A stretch of DNA of 64,000 nt from Plutella xylostella (Eukaryota > Arthropoda > Insecta > Lepidoptera > Plutellidae). The notes beneath the pieces are model-generated. The model worked only from the letters and a program-made list of their open reading frames with translations, was not told the origin of the DNA and made no database searches. Made by a program: the position numbers and the translations under genes. Location: the NCBI RefSeq assembly GCF_932276165.1, contig NC_063995.1, forward strand, positions 1,674,001-1,738,000, read 5' to 3'. Of this stretch, positions 1 through 13,247 are shown piece by piece; within the stretch, counting starts at the first letter, position 1, and each line of letters begins with the position of its first letter.

Positions 1-1542
1 TTATGCCAAAACATATACAATAACAACGCTGAACTGTAACACGACTTCTTTATTCATCCAACAAAGCTTATGTGCATATATCTTTGTAGCTCAAGCGGCT
101 TTGGTTCAACAAAGATCATGTCGAGCACTAGATAAAATAAAAAAAGATACAATGTTTTGCAAATCTAGAGGTATAAGGCTGTGAGCATTGGTGGGGCGCG
201 GTGCGACGCTGCACAAAAGGCAATTAGCAATAAATAACATAATCAAGTAACAAATAAAGCGTGTGTTCTGCTAGCAGAGAGTGCGCACGAGTCGCCCGGG
301 GACGTATGAGCGGAGAGCACACGCAAACCCAGTGAGGGCTGTTTATACGCCGCGTCCAACACCGGCATTCCAAGCGATAGCCTACCTGGACCATTGTCAG
401 GTTTCGGTTTTCATGGTATCGTCTCCAAGGTTAGAAGATTGCGTTAAAATGCAGTTAATGCGTATCGATGACAGTCTTGTAATGAATTAACCATAAGCGA
501 TACAGATGAATCTAAAGATTGATTTATGTATCATCAACTTATCTAAATCTCTTACTTTCATTTAGTCACTCAACACATCACTAATAAAATAACAATAACC
601 TTTCCATATCAAAGATTCTCTTAGAATCTATTACTAATCTTGACCCATCATCGGCATACGCAAGCTATCGCCGCCACCGCCTAAATTAGACATCAAACAA
701 AAAGCAATTATCAAATCGGCGATCGTGCAAGTCACGCTTTATCTCAGGACCCATCGCGAGGTAATGCTCAATAAAATGTGAAGTGGAGAGGAAAAAGTAA
801 AAAGCGTCGATTTGTTAAATAATGCACAAGACGCGTTCATGTCACAGGCGCGGGCGGCGCGGGCGGCGGGGGTGGAGGGGGGGCACGCGTCTGCGCTCGC
901 CCGTTCCCACGCACACGCACACAGGCGCGTGCCGCCGCCGCCGCTGTGTGCGTGAGCGCACGCGCACAATGCCCATAGAGTTGCGATACTTCGGCGAAAT
1001 GCGAGGCTCTATATTCACTGACATGCGGAATTCATGACCTATAAACTGGGTCATGCCCGACAACAAACAGTTTATTGGAGATTTTGATTTGAGGTTTTAT
1101 GTTCAAATTTAAAACATAATCAAATCTGCATTGAAAGTACAATCAAAAGCCACATCAATAAACATTTGGAATGATTTTGTATAAGATAGATTCAAAATGA
1201 ATCCACTGATGGGTGTGATTCTGCTCGCACCTGGCGCGGGTCTATGGGCCCGCACGTCCACATCCGCCGCCGAGCTCCACATTGAACAGCATCTGTCGAC
1301 GAGCCCGCGCAGGGCTGCCACGTGGTGGAGCCACTGGGGCATGCTACTGGAGCCTTTACAGAATAACAATGTTTGGAAAATAACGTGAAGAAACATTCTA
1401 AGACAGCGTTCTTTAAAGTAAAATAGAAGAATTTGCTATTAAATTATGGAATTTATTTATCAATATAACATAACACGTTTACACTGTACTTACATTATAC
1501 ACCGCTAGAAGTAATGAGACAGTAATTGATAATACATGATGA
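1..1542. other. Non-coding stretch, probable intron of the EGF gene
   Basis: No gene is recognised here. A GC-rich patch at about 838-975 creates overlapping arginine- and cysteine-rich ORFs on both strands, which I read as composition artefacts. If the minus-strand EGF-domain gene of this window continues leftward, this is part of its second intron. Confidence 0.4.
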
Positions 1543-1887
1543 AGCACCAACCCATTTCAAAGACACGACCAAACCGGAATGGTTGACAGCTTACAGCAAA
1601 ATTATGGCTCTGATAGCCCTAATATGACAGCGAAGGTGAACGATGATATGGCAGCAGTGACATTGTGTGTCCGTACAGCAACTGGGGAACTAGCACGGAC
1701 TACTTATGTAATCAATGTTGATGCCAATCTCAATTTAGAGGTACCAACACTGCCAGCCAATCGTCTAATAGACGATGGATGAATCAGCCGTGATATGGCA
1801 CGTCGAAATACACGCAGTATTATACAAGAGTTGAAGGGATTATTTTCTTCAAAGATTGACGGAGAACAAGAAAAAAAAACAGAGTAA
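1543..1887 (+). pseudogene. Frame-broken ORF of unknown origin
   Basis: One plus-strand frame stays open for about 115 codons, interrupted only by a TGA at 1780-1782. The part before the stop (ATG at 1579) reads like real protein, with segments such as MAAVTLCVRTATGELARTTY. After the stop the same frame continues with SRDMARRNTRSIIQELKGLF and ends at TAA 1885-1887, just after a run of nine A. I do not recognise the family. It could be a decayed retrocopy, a piece of a mobile or viral element, or chance. Confidence 0.25.
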
Positions 1888-4059
1888 TGTGACATGAAAT
1901 TGGTACTTGCCGGTTCCACATGTAATAAAAGCAAAAAGCAACCTGCGTCGTTGATCATGAACTTGTAATATAGTGTCACGTATTTTCACGTACCGTTTAC
2001 GACGTACCAAGGGACGTTCTTCGTGAGATGGGAACTGATAAAAAGCGGATAACCATGAAGCATGTTACATTATTTCGGCCATTTCTCATAGTTGAAGTTC
2101 ATTGTTCGGACTATAGCACTTCTTGTGGTTGCTGTGACATTAAACGGAGTGTTAAGTGTGGGATTATTGCGCATTGTTAGTGAAACCCTTAAACCGTCAT
2201 GATCTTGACGATAAAATAAAACTGACGTGGTTGTGTTTATTTTATTTACAACCCGGCAATTATGCTGCGTCAGGCTTGCGTCAATGATCGAGTATTTCTC
2301 ATGCCTGAATAACCTAAAGTCTGTTTTGTAGAAACATGAATGATGAGATAAAAAGCTTTTACTATTACAAAAGCACGTATTCGCTGTGAGTAAGGTTTGT
2401 TTTCTGTTATTTGGGAAGAGGAGCTTGCATCTCCGTCGTGTCGGGTTACAGAACACACGTGCACATGCATGCCCCCCCCCCTCCCTTCCCTGCCCCTCTC
2501 CACCGCATGCTCTGCCTCAATCCCCAATAACATCTGAATGAAGGAGATGTTTTTACCTGACGACTTGCAAAGTTTCATTTATTCAACTGTATTTTTACTG
2601 TCTCCAGTGCTCCCCACATCACTAGTGTAAGCTGTGTAAGTTGTGTTTTAATAGAAGACTTTTCATTTACTGTACTACATTCTCCTTCGTAAGCATATCC
2701 GTAATGAATGAAGTCATGTAGTAGTGAAACCCTAACAAGTGACTCATGGACATGAAGTGGTTAGGCATCCCAAGAAGTGTAATATTAAATTTAATGCGCA
2801 GACGCAATCGAGGCGTCACTGATTTTATCTCGAAGATCGAGTGTGTCGATCTTGAGTAGCACTTTGAACACCAACTCTTGTTCAACATTAAACGACCGTT
2901 AAATTCAGTTACAGCTCACAATCGGCCGATGTTTATGTGAATATAATCGCGTAGTTAGCGTGTGATGAGCGCGAGTAATACGATCGCACTTGTACGTTGA
3001 AAATTATGCGCTTCCGAGAAATGTTTAAGCAGGAGCTAAACTGATAGCGCGGCGGGTCGCTGCATTCCTGCTTAATAATAATGTTGCCGTGCTGACATCT
3101 GCCACAACTTTACTGTTAAATGTTATAATATCTGCTATATTAAACTCAGCTATAGAAAGACTGTAAAGGTGAAAAACTAATACAGGAAGTAAAGTCATCA
3201 GTTTTAGGTATAAAATTCGAAATAACCTCAAAATGACCTTGCTAGTTTGACCATTCGTTGACCCCAGAGCAAGATAACCCTCAAAAGGAGCAAAAAATCT
3301 TTCGAAAGTAAAGTCGCGGGGATGCGTCTTGTTGCTGGTTCGTTTTGTGCGCCCGGGGCCAATCATGTCTCGGGCTAATAAAGGGTTGCAGCGATTCGGC
3401 CTCCACACCGATTTATGGTTGTGTCTTCTCCGCCGACACTGAGCCGGCCGACGCTTAAACCCCTTTTGTATTCCTCCCTGAACCCATTTCAAACTTTATA
3501 ATGCCCCCAACAAGGATGACATTGGCAAAGCAGTCTGGATCTCCTTTGAGAATGCGCTCGTCGCCAGTTTGACACACTATTATCAGTCTGCCTGGCTAAT
3601 TATTATTCTGGCGCTTTGAGCAGACCTTCTATTTGAAAATGCTGCGTACCTGTATTAAGTCAGACCCTAGTACATGCCTTCCTCTGACTTTAAATAAACC
3701 CAAAGCAGTCGCAGATTATTTCCTTACCCAAATGTGGATAAGTGTCCATTCATGTCATTAAAGAAGGTAAAAAGTGAAAAACAATGGCGGTCGTTGAATG
3801 TGCAACATGACAGGTTAACACCCAGCTCAATATTTATGCTGATCGAAGGTCCGATATCATCGGGCGGTGGATGATATACAAGGTTATTTAGTCTGGCCTT
3901 TTATCTTGAGACTAGTCTTTTATATTCAAACTTGTTTTGCCATTCAATCACAATACTATATACCAACAAAGTATGTTTCTGTAACGAATTATGGTACAAT
4001 AAGCTTGGCTTTCAGAGCACTTCTGCAAATTCTTGGTTGATTATGCGTAAAGGAAAAGT
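1888..4059. other. Non-coding stretch
   Basis: Nothing is recognised. A short poly-C tract lies near 2469. The 155-codon minus-strand ORF at 3025-3492 has no domain I can identify and no splice-linked neighbours, so I leave it uncalled. Confidence 0.35.
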
Positions 4060-4200
4060 TATGTACCTATATATATTTTTATTTGTACTATTGATTTGAT
4101 TTGATTGTACTATTTATTTTCTTTTCTATGTTTGTGAAACTGTTTCTGTTTGTGTGCAATAAAGAGTATTTTATCTTTTTATCTTTATCTTTATATTTTT
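4060..4200 (+). repeat. Probable 3' tail of a non-LTR retrotransposon
   Basis: The sequence has GATTT-type repeats near 4091-4110, then a GTGCAATAAAGAG polyadenylation-like segment (about 4153-4167), and ends in ATCTTT repeats. This arrangement is typical of 5'-truncated lepidopteran LINE copies. No coding part remains. Confidence 0.4.
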
Positions 4201-4733
4201 CGCAGTAAGGTGAAAATAGCGATATGTTAAATATATATTTTTTAAAAGTACCTAATAACAATGTTTCTTGAAATACTTTTATAATAGAAACATTTTCACT
4301 TGTACATTATAAACAAACCACGCGCACGCGCACAGAATGCTAAGGCGCGGGAAAATACGCCACCATTCCAAACTTCACTAGACATTTTTAAGAGACTATA
4401 ATGAGTCCGTTGATGCAATCTGAATGAATAAGTACAACCGTTTAGTATTCTTGAGATTGCTAGATATTAAACGATCTATTGTTGTAATATAAGCATTACG
4501 CATTATAGTGGTGGTTATGGCATGAGAATCTGTTCAAGGAAGTAGCAAATCAGTACCTAAATGATGATCTAATATAAGGAATTCCGATCACACAATAATC
4601 CGACATGCACCTACAAATCATTCGGCCGCCAGCCGGTTGACAAAGCACACGCCACGGCTAATAACGTCCATGTAAACACGAGCCATATTCGAAATTAAGT
4701 AGCCTCGCCGCCGATTATACGTGGAACAGCAAC
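4201..4733. other. Non-coding stretch
   Basis: AT-rich sequence with no gene or repeat recognised, apart from a GC-rich ACGCGCACGCGCAC run near 4321. Confidence 0.35.
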
Positions 4734-5275
4734 ATGGACAGATACACCGAGGCACGACCTCTATTCAATGCGGCAACAATAGCAAACACAACGCTGAACG
4801 AACATGACATCCGGGAGCGAGTTCAAACCGCGACCAACCCGAATGGAAACATTCACCGCTTAATCTCGAGCATAATCAATGAGATTGTTGCAGACTTAAG
4901 CAGAGCACGGCCCCGGGTCACTGCTAAATGGCGAAACATCTTGTGATCCTCACTCCGAGACATCATACACTGAGTCATGTCCCGAGAGGGTTACTCTACT
5001 GACGAAAAACGAACGGACAAGAGCTGTCGTGGAATCGGTGCGTTGAACACAACGAGATGGAAACGTGGCTCGCGTAGCACCGCTCCGAGACTTGGTTTTT
5101 CGTCGTATAGAGTGACCCCCTCTGGTTCTACTAGTCTAATGATAGCTTCTGTACATATTCGTTGGTATCCGAACTTTCCATCACCAATTTCACGGGCTCG
5201 CCGTTGTCTGATTGATGTTAACTTCACACATCATTTGTCTCGACTCTCGACAGGTGCCACGTTCATTTCCTAACG
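4734..5275. other. Higher-GC islet with unrecognised ORF segments
   Basis: This block is GC-richer than its surroundings. The plus strand is open at 4734-4946 (70 codons, including the segment HDIRERVQTATNPNGNIHRL) and at 4977-5273. The minus strand is open at 5227-4991 and starts with GTG rather than ATG. None matches a family I know. The block may be a fragment of an old mobile or viral element or a captured gene, but no terminal repeats or splice signals tie the pieces together. Confidence 0.2.
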
Positions 5276-5998
5276 CCGCGCCGACTGCAGCAGAGGTTAT
5301 CTACAAATACGCTTTATTTATTTGACTCTTCATTGTACAGATATAATGAAAATGTATCCAAAGTTCGTTTGTATTTTAAAAATTCTCTTAATACCTCGCA
5401 GCCATTGTGAGTAAAGAGAAGATTGTTCTTCAATGCAATCGGCTTATGCCTCGGCTGCGAGGCGAACACAAAATACATTCAAATTCCCAATTGAAACGTC
5501 CAAGAAAGGAGTATGATCCATGGAGTTCGGCAACACGACGGCGGAATCTCTGCTCCAGATCTCGCTTCGTGGCTGTAAGTCTGCGCATTATATGCAAATA
5601 CTTGATGCCGTTCTCCGAATGCACCCTTCAAGTCATGCGAGTACGCGGAATCAAACGTTAACTGTCATGGTCGCAGGTGATGCAACCACCATTGTCTCTG
5701 TAGAATCTAAACCAACTGGAGATTAGAAACCAGAAGTACGCGCCTACATCCAAACTTGGATTGTTTGTAAAGAATCGACGACAAAAGGCAATCAAGAGCG
5801 CGAACATAATCCGCCGCTTCTGAATTACGCCAACAAGTACACACAAGCAGCTCGTGTAAATAAATAAGTCGGTATTGGGCAACACGTGTCACCCATTGTG
5901 TCGCGGTGGCGTGCTTGAGACGTTAAACTGGTGAAATTAGATGACACGAGAATTTGTACTGATTACCATCGCCTCATATTGGGCAACACTAGTTTGTA

Positions 5999-6177
5999 TG
6001 TGGGAACGCTGCGGGGAAATGAGAGCTGCGTCGCGAAAGTTTGTCCATTGCAAAATCAGACTAAGCTATTTTTCAAAGGCAAATTATTTCTGAAGTAGGT
6101 AACAGTTGAGCCTATTGGAATATCCCGTAAGCATTTCAGTTAGTAAAGGGTGTAGTTACATAAAGGCTTTGTGGGAA
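5999..6177 (+). promoter_or_regulatory. Pair of Su(H)-like TGTGGGAA sites
   Basis: TGTGGGAA occurs at 5999-6006 and 6170-6177, each followed by CG and then a GTGCG- or CTGCG-like word. It fits the Su(H)/CSL consensus YGTGRGAA. If the host gene is Notch, CSL sites in its own intron would be meaningful. The word is short and could arise by chance. Confidence 0.2.
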
Positions 6178-7184
6178 CGGTGCGTTGCCTGGGAACCCCC
6201 GCGGCAGCGGCGGCACTCTTACCGATTGGTCTGTTGGCGCGGCCGCCGCGGGCTACCATTCCTACTTGAACGTTGAACTCCGATCCACGCCGCGCCGCCG
6301 CCGCCCGCCGGCCGAGCCTCGACCACCGTCACGCTCACAAACCCCACGAATGAAAAGGACAGCAATCCTTCAACTGGGAGCTTTCCATCGACGGCTCTTG
6401 ATAAAGATAGACAATTGCCTAGGCGTGCTGCGCCACTTTTCACTTTGATTTGCGTAGACACTGAGGGAAACCAGCTATCATTAGGTCGGTGGAGCGAAGA
6501 CCTTATATATATAAAATGGAGGACTAGAAATCCTCTTTAAAGGCAATCAAACGTTAACTGCTGATGGCCGTTGTGATGCTTTAATAAACTTCGAAGTTCA
6601 TTCGTCATGGAGATTCGAAAAGTACCAACGGGTGCAATTAAGTTTAATTTAATTAGAGTAGGAAGGTACGAGTACATTGGAAAGCTGGAGCTAGTAGATG
6701 AAGTAGTTTATAATACGCACGGTGCAGGTCGTCGTGTCTTGCTAGATGCGCGGGCGCAGGTCGGCGCGTCACGTGCGCGAGATACGACCGAGATAATGGT
6801 TTGATATGACGCGGGATCAGGGCTTAGAGGATATGCTGATCGATTTTGGAAGCACGACTTAGGTCGCCGTAAATCCCCGGGGTCACATCCACATTAAGAT
6901 TCTGATAGATTATTTGATAGTCCGATATGCAACAAGATTATGATCCAGCATTCTTGCTAAATCATCGTTTCCAGCAAGTTTTACCAAATAGTAGTGCAGT
7001 TATCGAAATAAACACTATGGCCAACCAAATAAGAAAGCAACCACACTATAACTTTTGACCGTCTATCAACGTTACGATGAATATTGATAGTCAGTAGGCG
7101 TTGACATTGACCTTCTCGGACAGATCGGTACCGTCACACACAAACGACGGGTCTCGACCAATAGCGTGTCGAGTTGACGGATGC

Positions 7185-7196
7185 TGCGCCGGCGCA
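7185..7196. promoter_or_regulatory. TGCGCNNGCGCA palindrome, NN = CG
   Basis: Exact match to the half-sites and spacing of the NRF1/Ewg palindrome. First of eight in the window; flanks are unlike the others. Confidence 0.35.
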
Positions 7197-8429
7197 GGAC
7201 GATGACCCGCTCTTCGACGTGTCACATTTATTTGCATGGCGATAACCATTGCATACATTGCTTTTATGTTTTATACATAGATTTAATTTAGATTTGATGA
7301 TGATGATGATGATGGTATAAAATACTGTTTAAAATTATTAAATGCACACCTGTAATTGGGGCTTAGATAGAATTAAGGACAAACCTTAAACAATGACTGC
7401 TGGTGTTTCTTTTGTAAAATAAAATAAAAAATCTGCCTACTTAGAAATTTGTAGATCAAAGTTGGCCGACTAATTGGAGGATTTCCAAACTACGATTTCG
7501 GAGACAACGAACTACTTAGTTTATGGCTCTGATGATGTCATTTTGCTTTTAATCATTTCATCTTTATTTATTAAAAAATATGGATATTTGAGAGATGATA
7601 ATTATAAAGGTAACTTGAGCACCTTAATTATATCCCGTGATATGTTAAATCTAGTAACATTACTATACGATAAAATTAAGTAAGTAGCACTATTAAACTT
7701 ATTTCCAATTTTAATGCCTTGTTCCATATCTTAATTAGAGAGAAATCTAATAAAGTCGCTACGCTGTAAAACGAGGCAGTTATTATTAATAACAAAACTC
7801 AGAAGTAGCCATGTGCAGCAGAAACGATACCGTTAATAACAAAACGAATCTCTAATAATTTCCGAGCATAAAGAATGGAGATGGCTACCATTTATATATT
7901 TTAAGAGGAGCAATTTGTGAGGACCGGACCTCAGCCGAGCGTCGGTCGGGCGTTGTAAAGTCTGTTAATGGATTAACATAGGTATACTCAAACTCTTTTA
8001 CGGCACATTTTACGTCGGGATCTCTTTATTGCTGCACCGATAACGTTATTAATAATTTCAAATACTCCAATAACTATCTGAGAGATCTGAATGATTTTTG
8101 TACGGCTTAATTTCTCGAAGCTTGACTTACATTCAAATTCAGTTTAGAATAGCATTAGTCTTAGGTTGTTTACGAGATGCATTGAGTTGAGAATAATAAT
8201 ATGCACATACAAATCGTAACTAAATAAGGGCCTGATTAATATTGAGAAAGCCATTTATTCTAGTCATAGTCTTTATGCTAACAAAATTCTTTTCGACCCG
8301 TAAAATGAGTCTGTGTGATTGTTATCTTAAGATTTAGATGCGATAAAATCTATACCTATATACTTATAGAAAGAACATTCTCTTCTTTACAACCTGACTA
8401 CAAAATGGTCAAGGGTTCTACCTTTTTTG

Positions 8430-9170
8430 ACATAAGATTTTTTTGCCTAATCTCGTATCGCATAGTAACGTTTGGTCAAAGTCTCGTTACGCCGAAAATC
8501 GTATGGCATAAATCTCGTTTAGTAAAAAGTTATTTCGCATAACATTGTTTAGCCTAATAATGGTATGGCCAAATCTTGAATAGCCTAATAATGCTATGGC
8601 ATAGGTTTATACAAAGTAATAATATTCGTTTGGCTTTAACTTTGACGGAGCGTCTCCCTACATAGCGCAAACTGGTGCCTTGTATTGTTTCCGCTGTTTG
8701 GAAAACGCTCCGCTCCGCTTCGCTGCGCTCCGCTTTGGTTTTGATGAACATGTGCACCTAACACGCTCCTCCTCGCTTTGCTCGTCGTCGCACCTATTTT
8801 TAGGTTTCGATCTCATGGGGTTTGTAATAATTATATTGGTCGTTAACTTTTGATTTTTTGATCATACAATATCGTGATTTTCGGGATGTAGGAGACAAAT
8901 ACCACAATTTGTACATTTACTACATACTTAATATATTATTTATTAAGATAACATTAGGAGAAACAAGATTATACATAGGTATAGACGAACATAAATTTGA
9001 GCAAACGAAACTTAGGTGTTTCAAGATTGTGCCTAAAGAGTTTTAGACGAAACGAGCCTTATGCCACATAAGTCTTGGCAAAGTGATGGTTCAGCCAAAA
9101 AAGTTTAGACCATACGAGTAATGCGAAATGAGTTTTGGTCAATAAAGATTATGCCAGATGAGCGGAACCC
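8430..9170. repeat. Repeat element bounded by inverted arrays of degenerate ~20-bp units
   Basis: At 8440-8620 a word like CTCGTATGGCATAA recurs in degenerate form about every 20 bp (TCGTATCGCATAG, TCGTATGGCATAA, ATGGTATGGCCAAA). At about 9040-9165 the same family of words occurs in reverse complement (CTTATGCCACATAA, CCATACGAGTAATGCGAAAT, TTATGCCAGATGAG). Between them is a patch of CTCCGC-type repeats (8700-8735) and AT-rich filler. The whole reads as a transposable element whose ends are inverted arrays, not simple terminal repeats. No protein domain is evident inside. Confidence 0.4.
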
Positions 9171-12100
9171 ATGGTCAAGTTATGTGCAATAGTCACGTGA
9201 GCGGGCTAATTCGTAGCGGGTTTATAAGAAACAGATTCCCTAAATGAAGAAAAAGACCCATTTTGAAATACTCATGGCTTTAGCTGTTTCAATGACGATG
9301 ACACTTTATTATAAATTAGAAAAATCAGAAGAATTATTTTAAATTAGCGGAAGAATTGATGACAAAAAATATGAACTCTTTTCAACACTTGTCTTAATCT
9401 ACATAAAAATGTTAGTTCTCTAGATAATCTGCTTCTAAAGTGTTAGCTGATGTACATTCCGTACCGGAGAGCACCTGGGCCCGCAGCATTAATTAAAGAT
9501 TATACTCAACAAACATTGGATAAGGTCAAAAACACCGCCTTATTAAATTGAAGCATCATTTCCATAATTATAGCTCATTACGTGCTTTAATTTCGTTTGT
9601 AAGTGACATACATAGTAACACTATAATATATAAGAATGACTTAAATATTATAGTCAGTGGCAAGATTACCGGGTAGATTGGATTTTCTATCGTAACTACT
9701 AATTTTCAATTTATAAATAAATTTTATGGATTCATACATCAAAACAATTACTCCTGAGCAGAATCGATAGGGTATAGGTAAATGCGATAGCTGAAGATTG
9801 TTCAAACTAAAGATCGTTAGTCAAGTGTCTACTTTAACCAATGATAAGTAGACCTATCACATTATCAATATTTAACTAAAGGCAGAGGCACACGGCGTAC
9901 CAGACGGCGCTGAGTACTTCATGTCACTCAGACACCGAGAGATCAATGGCCACCAAGAACTTGACCAGAAAAAGCATGGAGAATATTTTAAAATAAACAT
10001 TCATCGAAATCGATTCGAGACTTCATCTACAAGTGTTTACTTAGTAACAGTCCGTTTTGAATAAATCGATTTGACGAAACCCACTGTCCAGATCAACACA
10101 GTAAAATGATACGTACACTTAGGATTTAAAGTCTACAATCGTCTGTAGAAATGAATAATCCGGTTTTGATTTTGTACACGGATGAAAATTCAGTCTTATA
10201 GATGAAGATTTAAAGCGCATAGTGTCCTAAGGAGGCGACGGGCTTGGTGGAGCGAACAATGACATCCTCTGCGCAGTGTCAACATTCGAGGCAGATTTTG
10301 TGGAGCAACTTGTATGAAAACAAGCAACGGAGCTTTGACAGGAAATAAATATACTTAATTTGGCATTTAAATATTTATCCCTTTATAGCGCTGTGGCATT
10401 AAAGTCTGAGCTTTTTGAAAGTTTATTTATAAATCTTTTTAGCATGTTATATTCTTTCGTTTTTAACAATCAAATTTTACTGTTTAGTTTACACAACTTA
10501 ATTTCCAACTCAAGTATATTCTCAAGTAGATGGAACATTTTCATTTAAAACATTTCAACTAGTGCCAGCATTCTAATTGGGCGTGTGTAAGAGGGACCCC
10601 GCGTTTAACTAAATGGGTCTATTTAACGGGCAGTTATGTTAAATATCACACCATGAAATCGTTAGACTATAGTCCACTCTATTAGTCACTTTCTCAGTTT
10701 CTTTATTTACCTACACTGTTTAATTTTCTTTTCGGGTATCCACTTTTGTTATCAATGTTCTCATTTGAGGCTGTAAGTACTTCCATGCTTATTTATTGAA
10801 CAGATCATTATCGTTCCATCCAATCCTTCCATCACACATTTTCCGTGAAATTGCAACTTTTAACAGAAACAAGCAATCAATGTCACGAAAAAAAATACTC
10901 CGGCCATCAAGAGGAGCACTTTATGTTGGCAATGCAAATAACTTGAGCCAAGTATGCGCAGTCCTCCCACTCGCCTCGTAAACCGCTGCGCAGGCGCATG
11001 TTTTGACAACTATGTTGTTTATCACCCACTAAATATCGCTCTGGGCACTCCAGGCCAGGGGTTTCTTGTGTCCCGTAAGCCGCGGCTCTGCTGTCGCCGA
11101 TCTAATTGAAAGTTATGTACCAGCTATTGTAAATTGTCGCTAGAACCATTAGGTAGTCTCGTCGACAGTGGGGAGTGATGGTGGAAAATAAATCGAAGGT
11201 TCGTTTGGATTTAATTGATACTTAGGTACATAGAATTGCTCACTCTGATTCATCGTGGATTGTAGAGCTTTTTGTCGTCTTTGCGATTTATTTTGTAAAC
11301 AAGGTCCTGTTAGGACCATAAATTAGTTTTATACCATCCCCGTATATTTGTTAAGGAAATGTATACCTCCAATGTCTTTGTTACAGTTACAAAAGGTCAA
11401 CGGATCGCCATTGCCGGAATCGATGGCACATTTGACTGCAAAGTCCGAGTATCATGTCTGATCGTTACGATGATAATCTCCAGAGTTTGGAGATCGTGCG
11501 TGAAGCCTGGCCGGCGCTGGGTAAACAAACCACGGTCACGCCTCGCCCGCCATAATCTTCAATCTAAATCTTAAAATCAGTTCGTTTTTTGTCGACCCGA
11601 CATGGAGCATTCGGTGCAACGGACTTGGAACTCTAAGATCTCCGTCACAGCGACAGACCTGGACACTATTATGTATTTGTTTGTTTTTTTGTTGTGGATC
11701 AGTTGGATATATTTTCATGTACGGGGAGATACATTGACTGGGTGTTCCTTTAAAACACCGAGTTACTCAATAAATGTCGTAATATATTAACGAAAACCTC
11801 GAAATAATATTTCAATTCTCACGCTTAGATCCGAAGTCTTTACATTTTGACGTCTCAGTATAATAAAAGTGTCAATGAACCGGTTTTTCGTACTACTTAT
11901 GCAGATCGTGTGTCCAAAATTAATATAACCAATGAAAAATATGGAGGATTATATGAGGTTAAAGATCAGGCTGTTGATACGTCAATAATTCTCTCCGCAA
12001 CACGTTTTGGTTAATCTTCGTAATCCGTTTTGATGTCAGACCGTTCAATGATCGTTAGCAACGTAATCCGATTCCGTCATACAGCGGTCAGCATTGATGG

Positions 12101-13247
12101 ATCAATCAGCTTAAGTTTACAATGGCCTATAAGTTCTCGGCGTGCAGTGTCAGTTCGTCTGTCTATTGCATGTGTTTCTGAGGCGTGCTATTGTATCTCC
12201 TAATGAGTGGTGCCTTGTTTGCGCACTTTCGCTGCACTTAGCGCGTACTGCGCCACGCAACACTCGATAATCGAGCACTTGTACCAACAATGAGACTATT
12301 TCCCCGACTCGCACAAGTCGCACATTCTGTGGGATCTCACGCATAATTTACCTTTCGCTTTCGTAGACTTTATTGATATTTATACCGTTATTTCATAGCT
12401 CTTCATATGAATCATAATGTTTCTTCTACAGTGTATGCTCATTATTTTCTCCAATCAAATGATCTGCGATCGTCTGGACTTTTTGATCTCGGATAAATCA
12501 TTTCAATTAAATGTGCTCATTCTTCCCAGTCTAGTGCAATGTGATATACGACTGAATGGAAGGCACGAATCTTTGCAAATTCATCTTTGTACCAAGCAAT
12601 TAAGGTTCTAAATCAAACCTAAAGGCTGGAGCTCCTTAAATGATGAGTCAATTGATCAAGTGACTGAATGGAGTCACTACGGGCATTTCGCTGTCGAAAA
12701 AATCTATTCATGAGTTAAATTAATGATGCAAGAAGACAATAAACGATACGCTGTAAGCCTTTTGCAACCATTGTGGAGGTTACTCAGAGTACAAACTTGC
12801 TCTAAGATGTGTGACAGCAAAGAGCACTTTTACTCATTTTCTAGGCCTTGCCTCAAAAAATATGTGTAAAGCTGTAAAATCAATGATGTTACAAGTTATA
12901 AAGATTTTTTTCATAGCATACGATGTATTATCTACCTGCTTAGCGATTTCCTTAGCTGTCATGGGGAATCATAATACAGCATTTCAGCATTCAATCATAT
13001 CGAAGACAGGCACAATGAGGTCGTGATTACACGTACCCATTATTTCATTAGTGGAATAATTGATAGTTCACATTTTAGATCGCTTACGTTGAAAGGTGGG
13101 GTACTTATCGCTGGAAAGGTCATATCATTATGTATTCAACGGGATTTCATTTAAACAGAAGAGATTAATTATTTTAGACTTATGAAGTAGGTAGGTAAGT
13201 CAGGATATCAAGCTAAACTTATAAGTTCTTACACAATGTATTCCTAA
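9171..13247. other. Non-coding stretch
   Basis: No gene, RNA or element is recognised in about 4 kb, apart from the TGCGC palindrome at 10987-10998. ORFs here are short and compositionally ordinary. Confidence 0.35.
10987..10998. promoter_or_regulatory. TGCGCNNGCGCA palindrome, NN = AG
   Basis: Exact half-sites with the NRF1 spacing, isolated in AT-rich sequence. Confidence 0.35.

Larger units (their letters stand above)
5276..8429. other. Non-coding stretch, with GC patch and ATG microsatellite
   Basis: No gene is recognised. A proline/arginine-coding GC patch at about 6185-6345 is open on both strands and is probably not coding. A (TGA)n microsatellite of about 20 bp lies at 7295-7314. 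Two TGTGGGAA words (5999-6006, 6170-6177) and one TGCGCNNGCGCA palindrome (7185-7196) are listed separately. Confidence 0.35.

Noticed and set aside
739..1066. Cysteine- and arginine-rich ORFs on both strands as a further EGF exon
   Set aside because: Cysteine spacing does not fit EGF and there is no splice frame to exon 2. The CACACG-type repeats generate the composition.
3025..3492. 155-codon minus-strand ORF
   Set aside because: No recognisable motif, biased only by length, and no exon partners. Left as non-coding.
4695..4725. Minus-strand RIIGGEAT string resembling a serine-protease activation site
   Set aside because: A stop follows immediately and no protease domain lies around it, so it is coincidence.
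8440..8620. Regularly spaced similar words as a CRISPR-like array
   Set aside because: Units are degenerate, mirrored in inverted orientation at 9040-9165, and the genome is eukaryotic.
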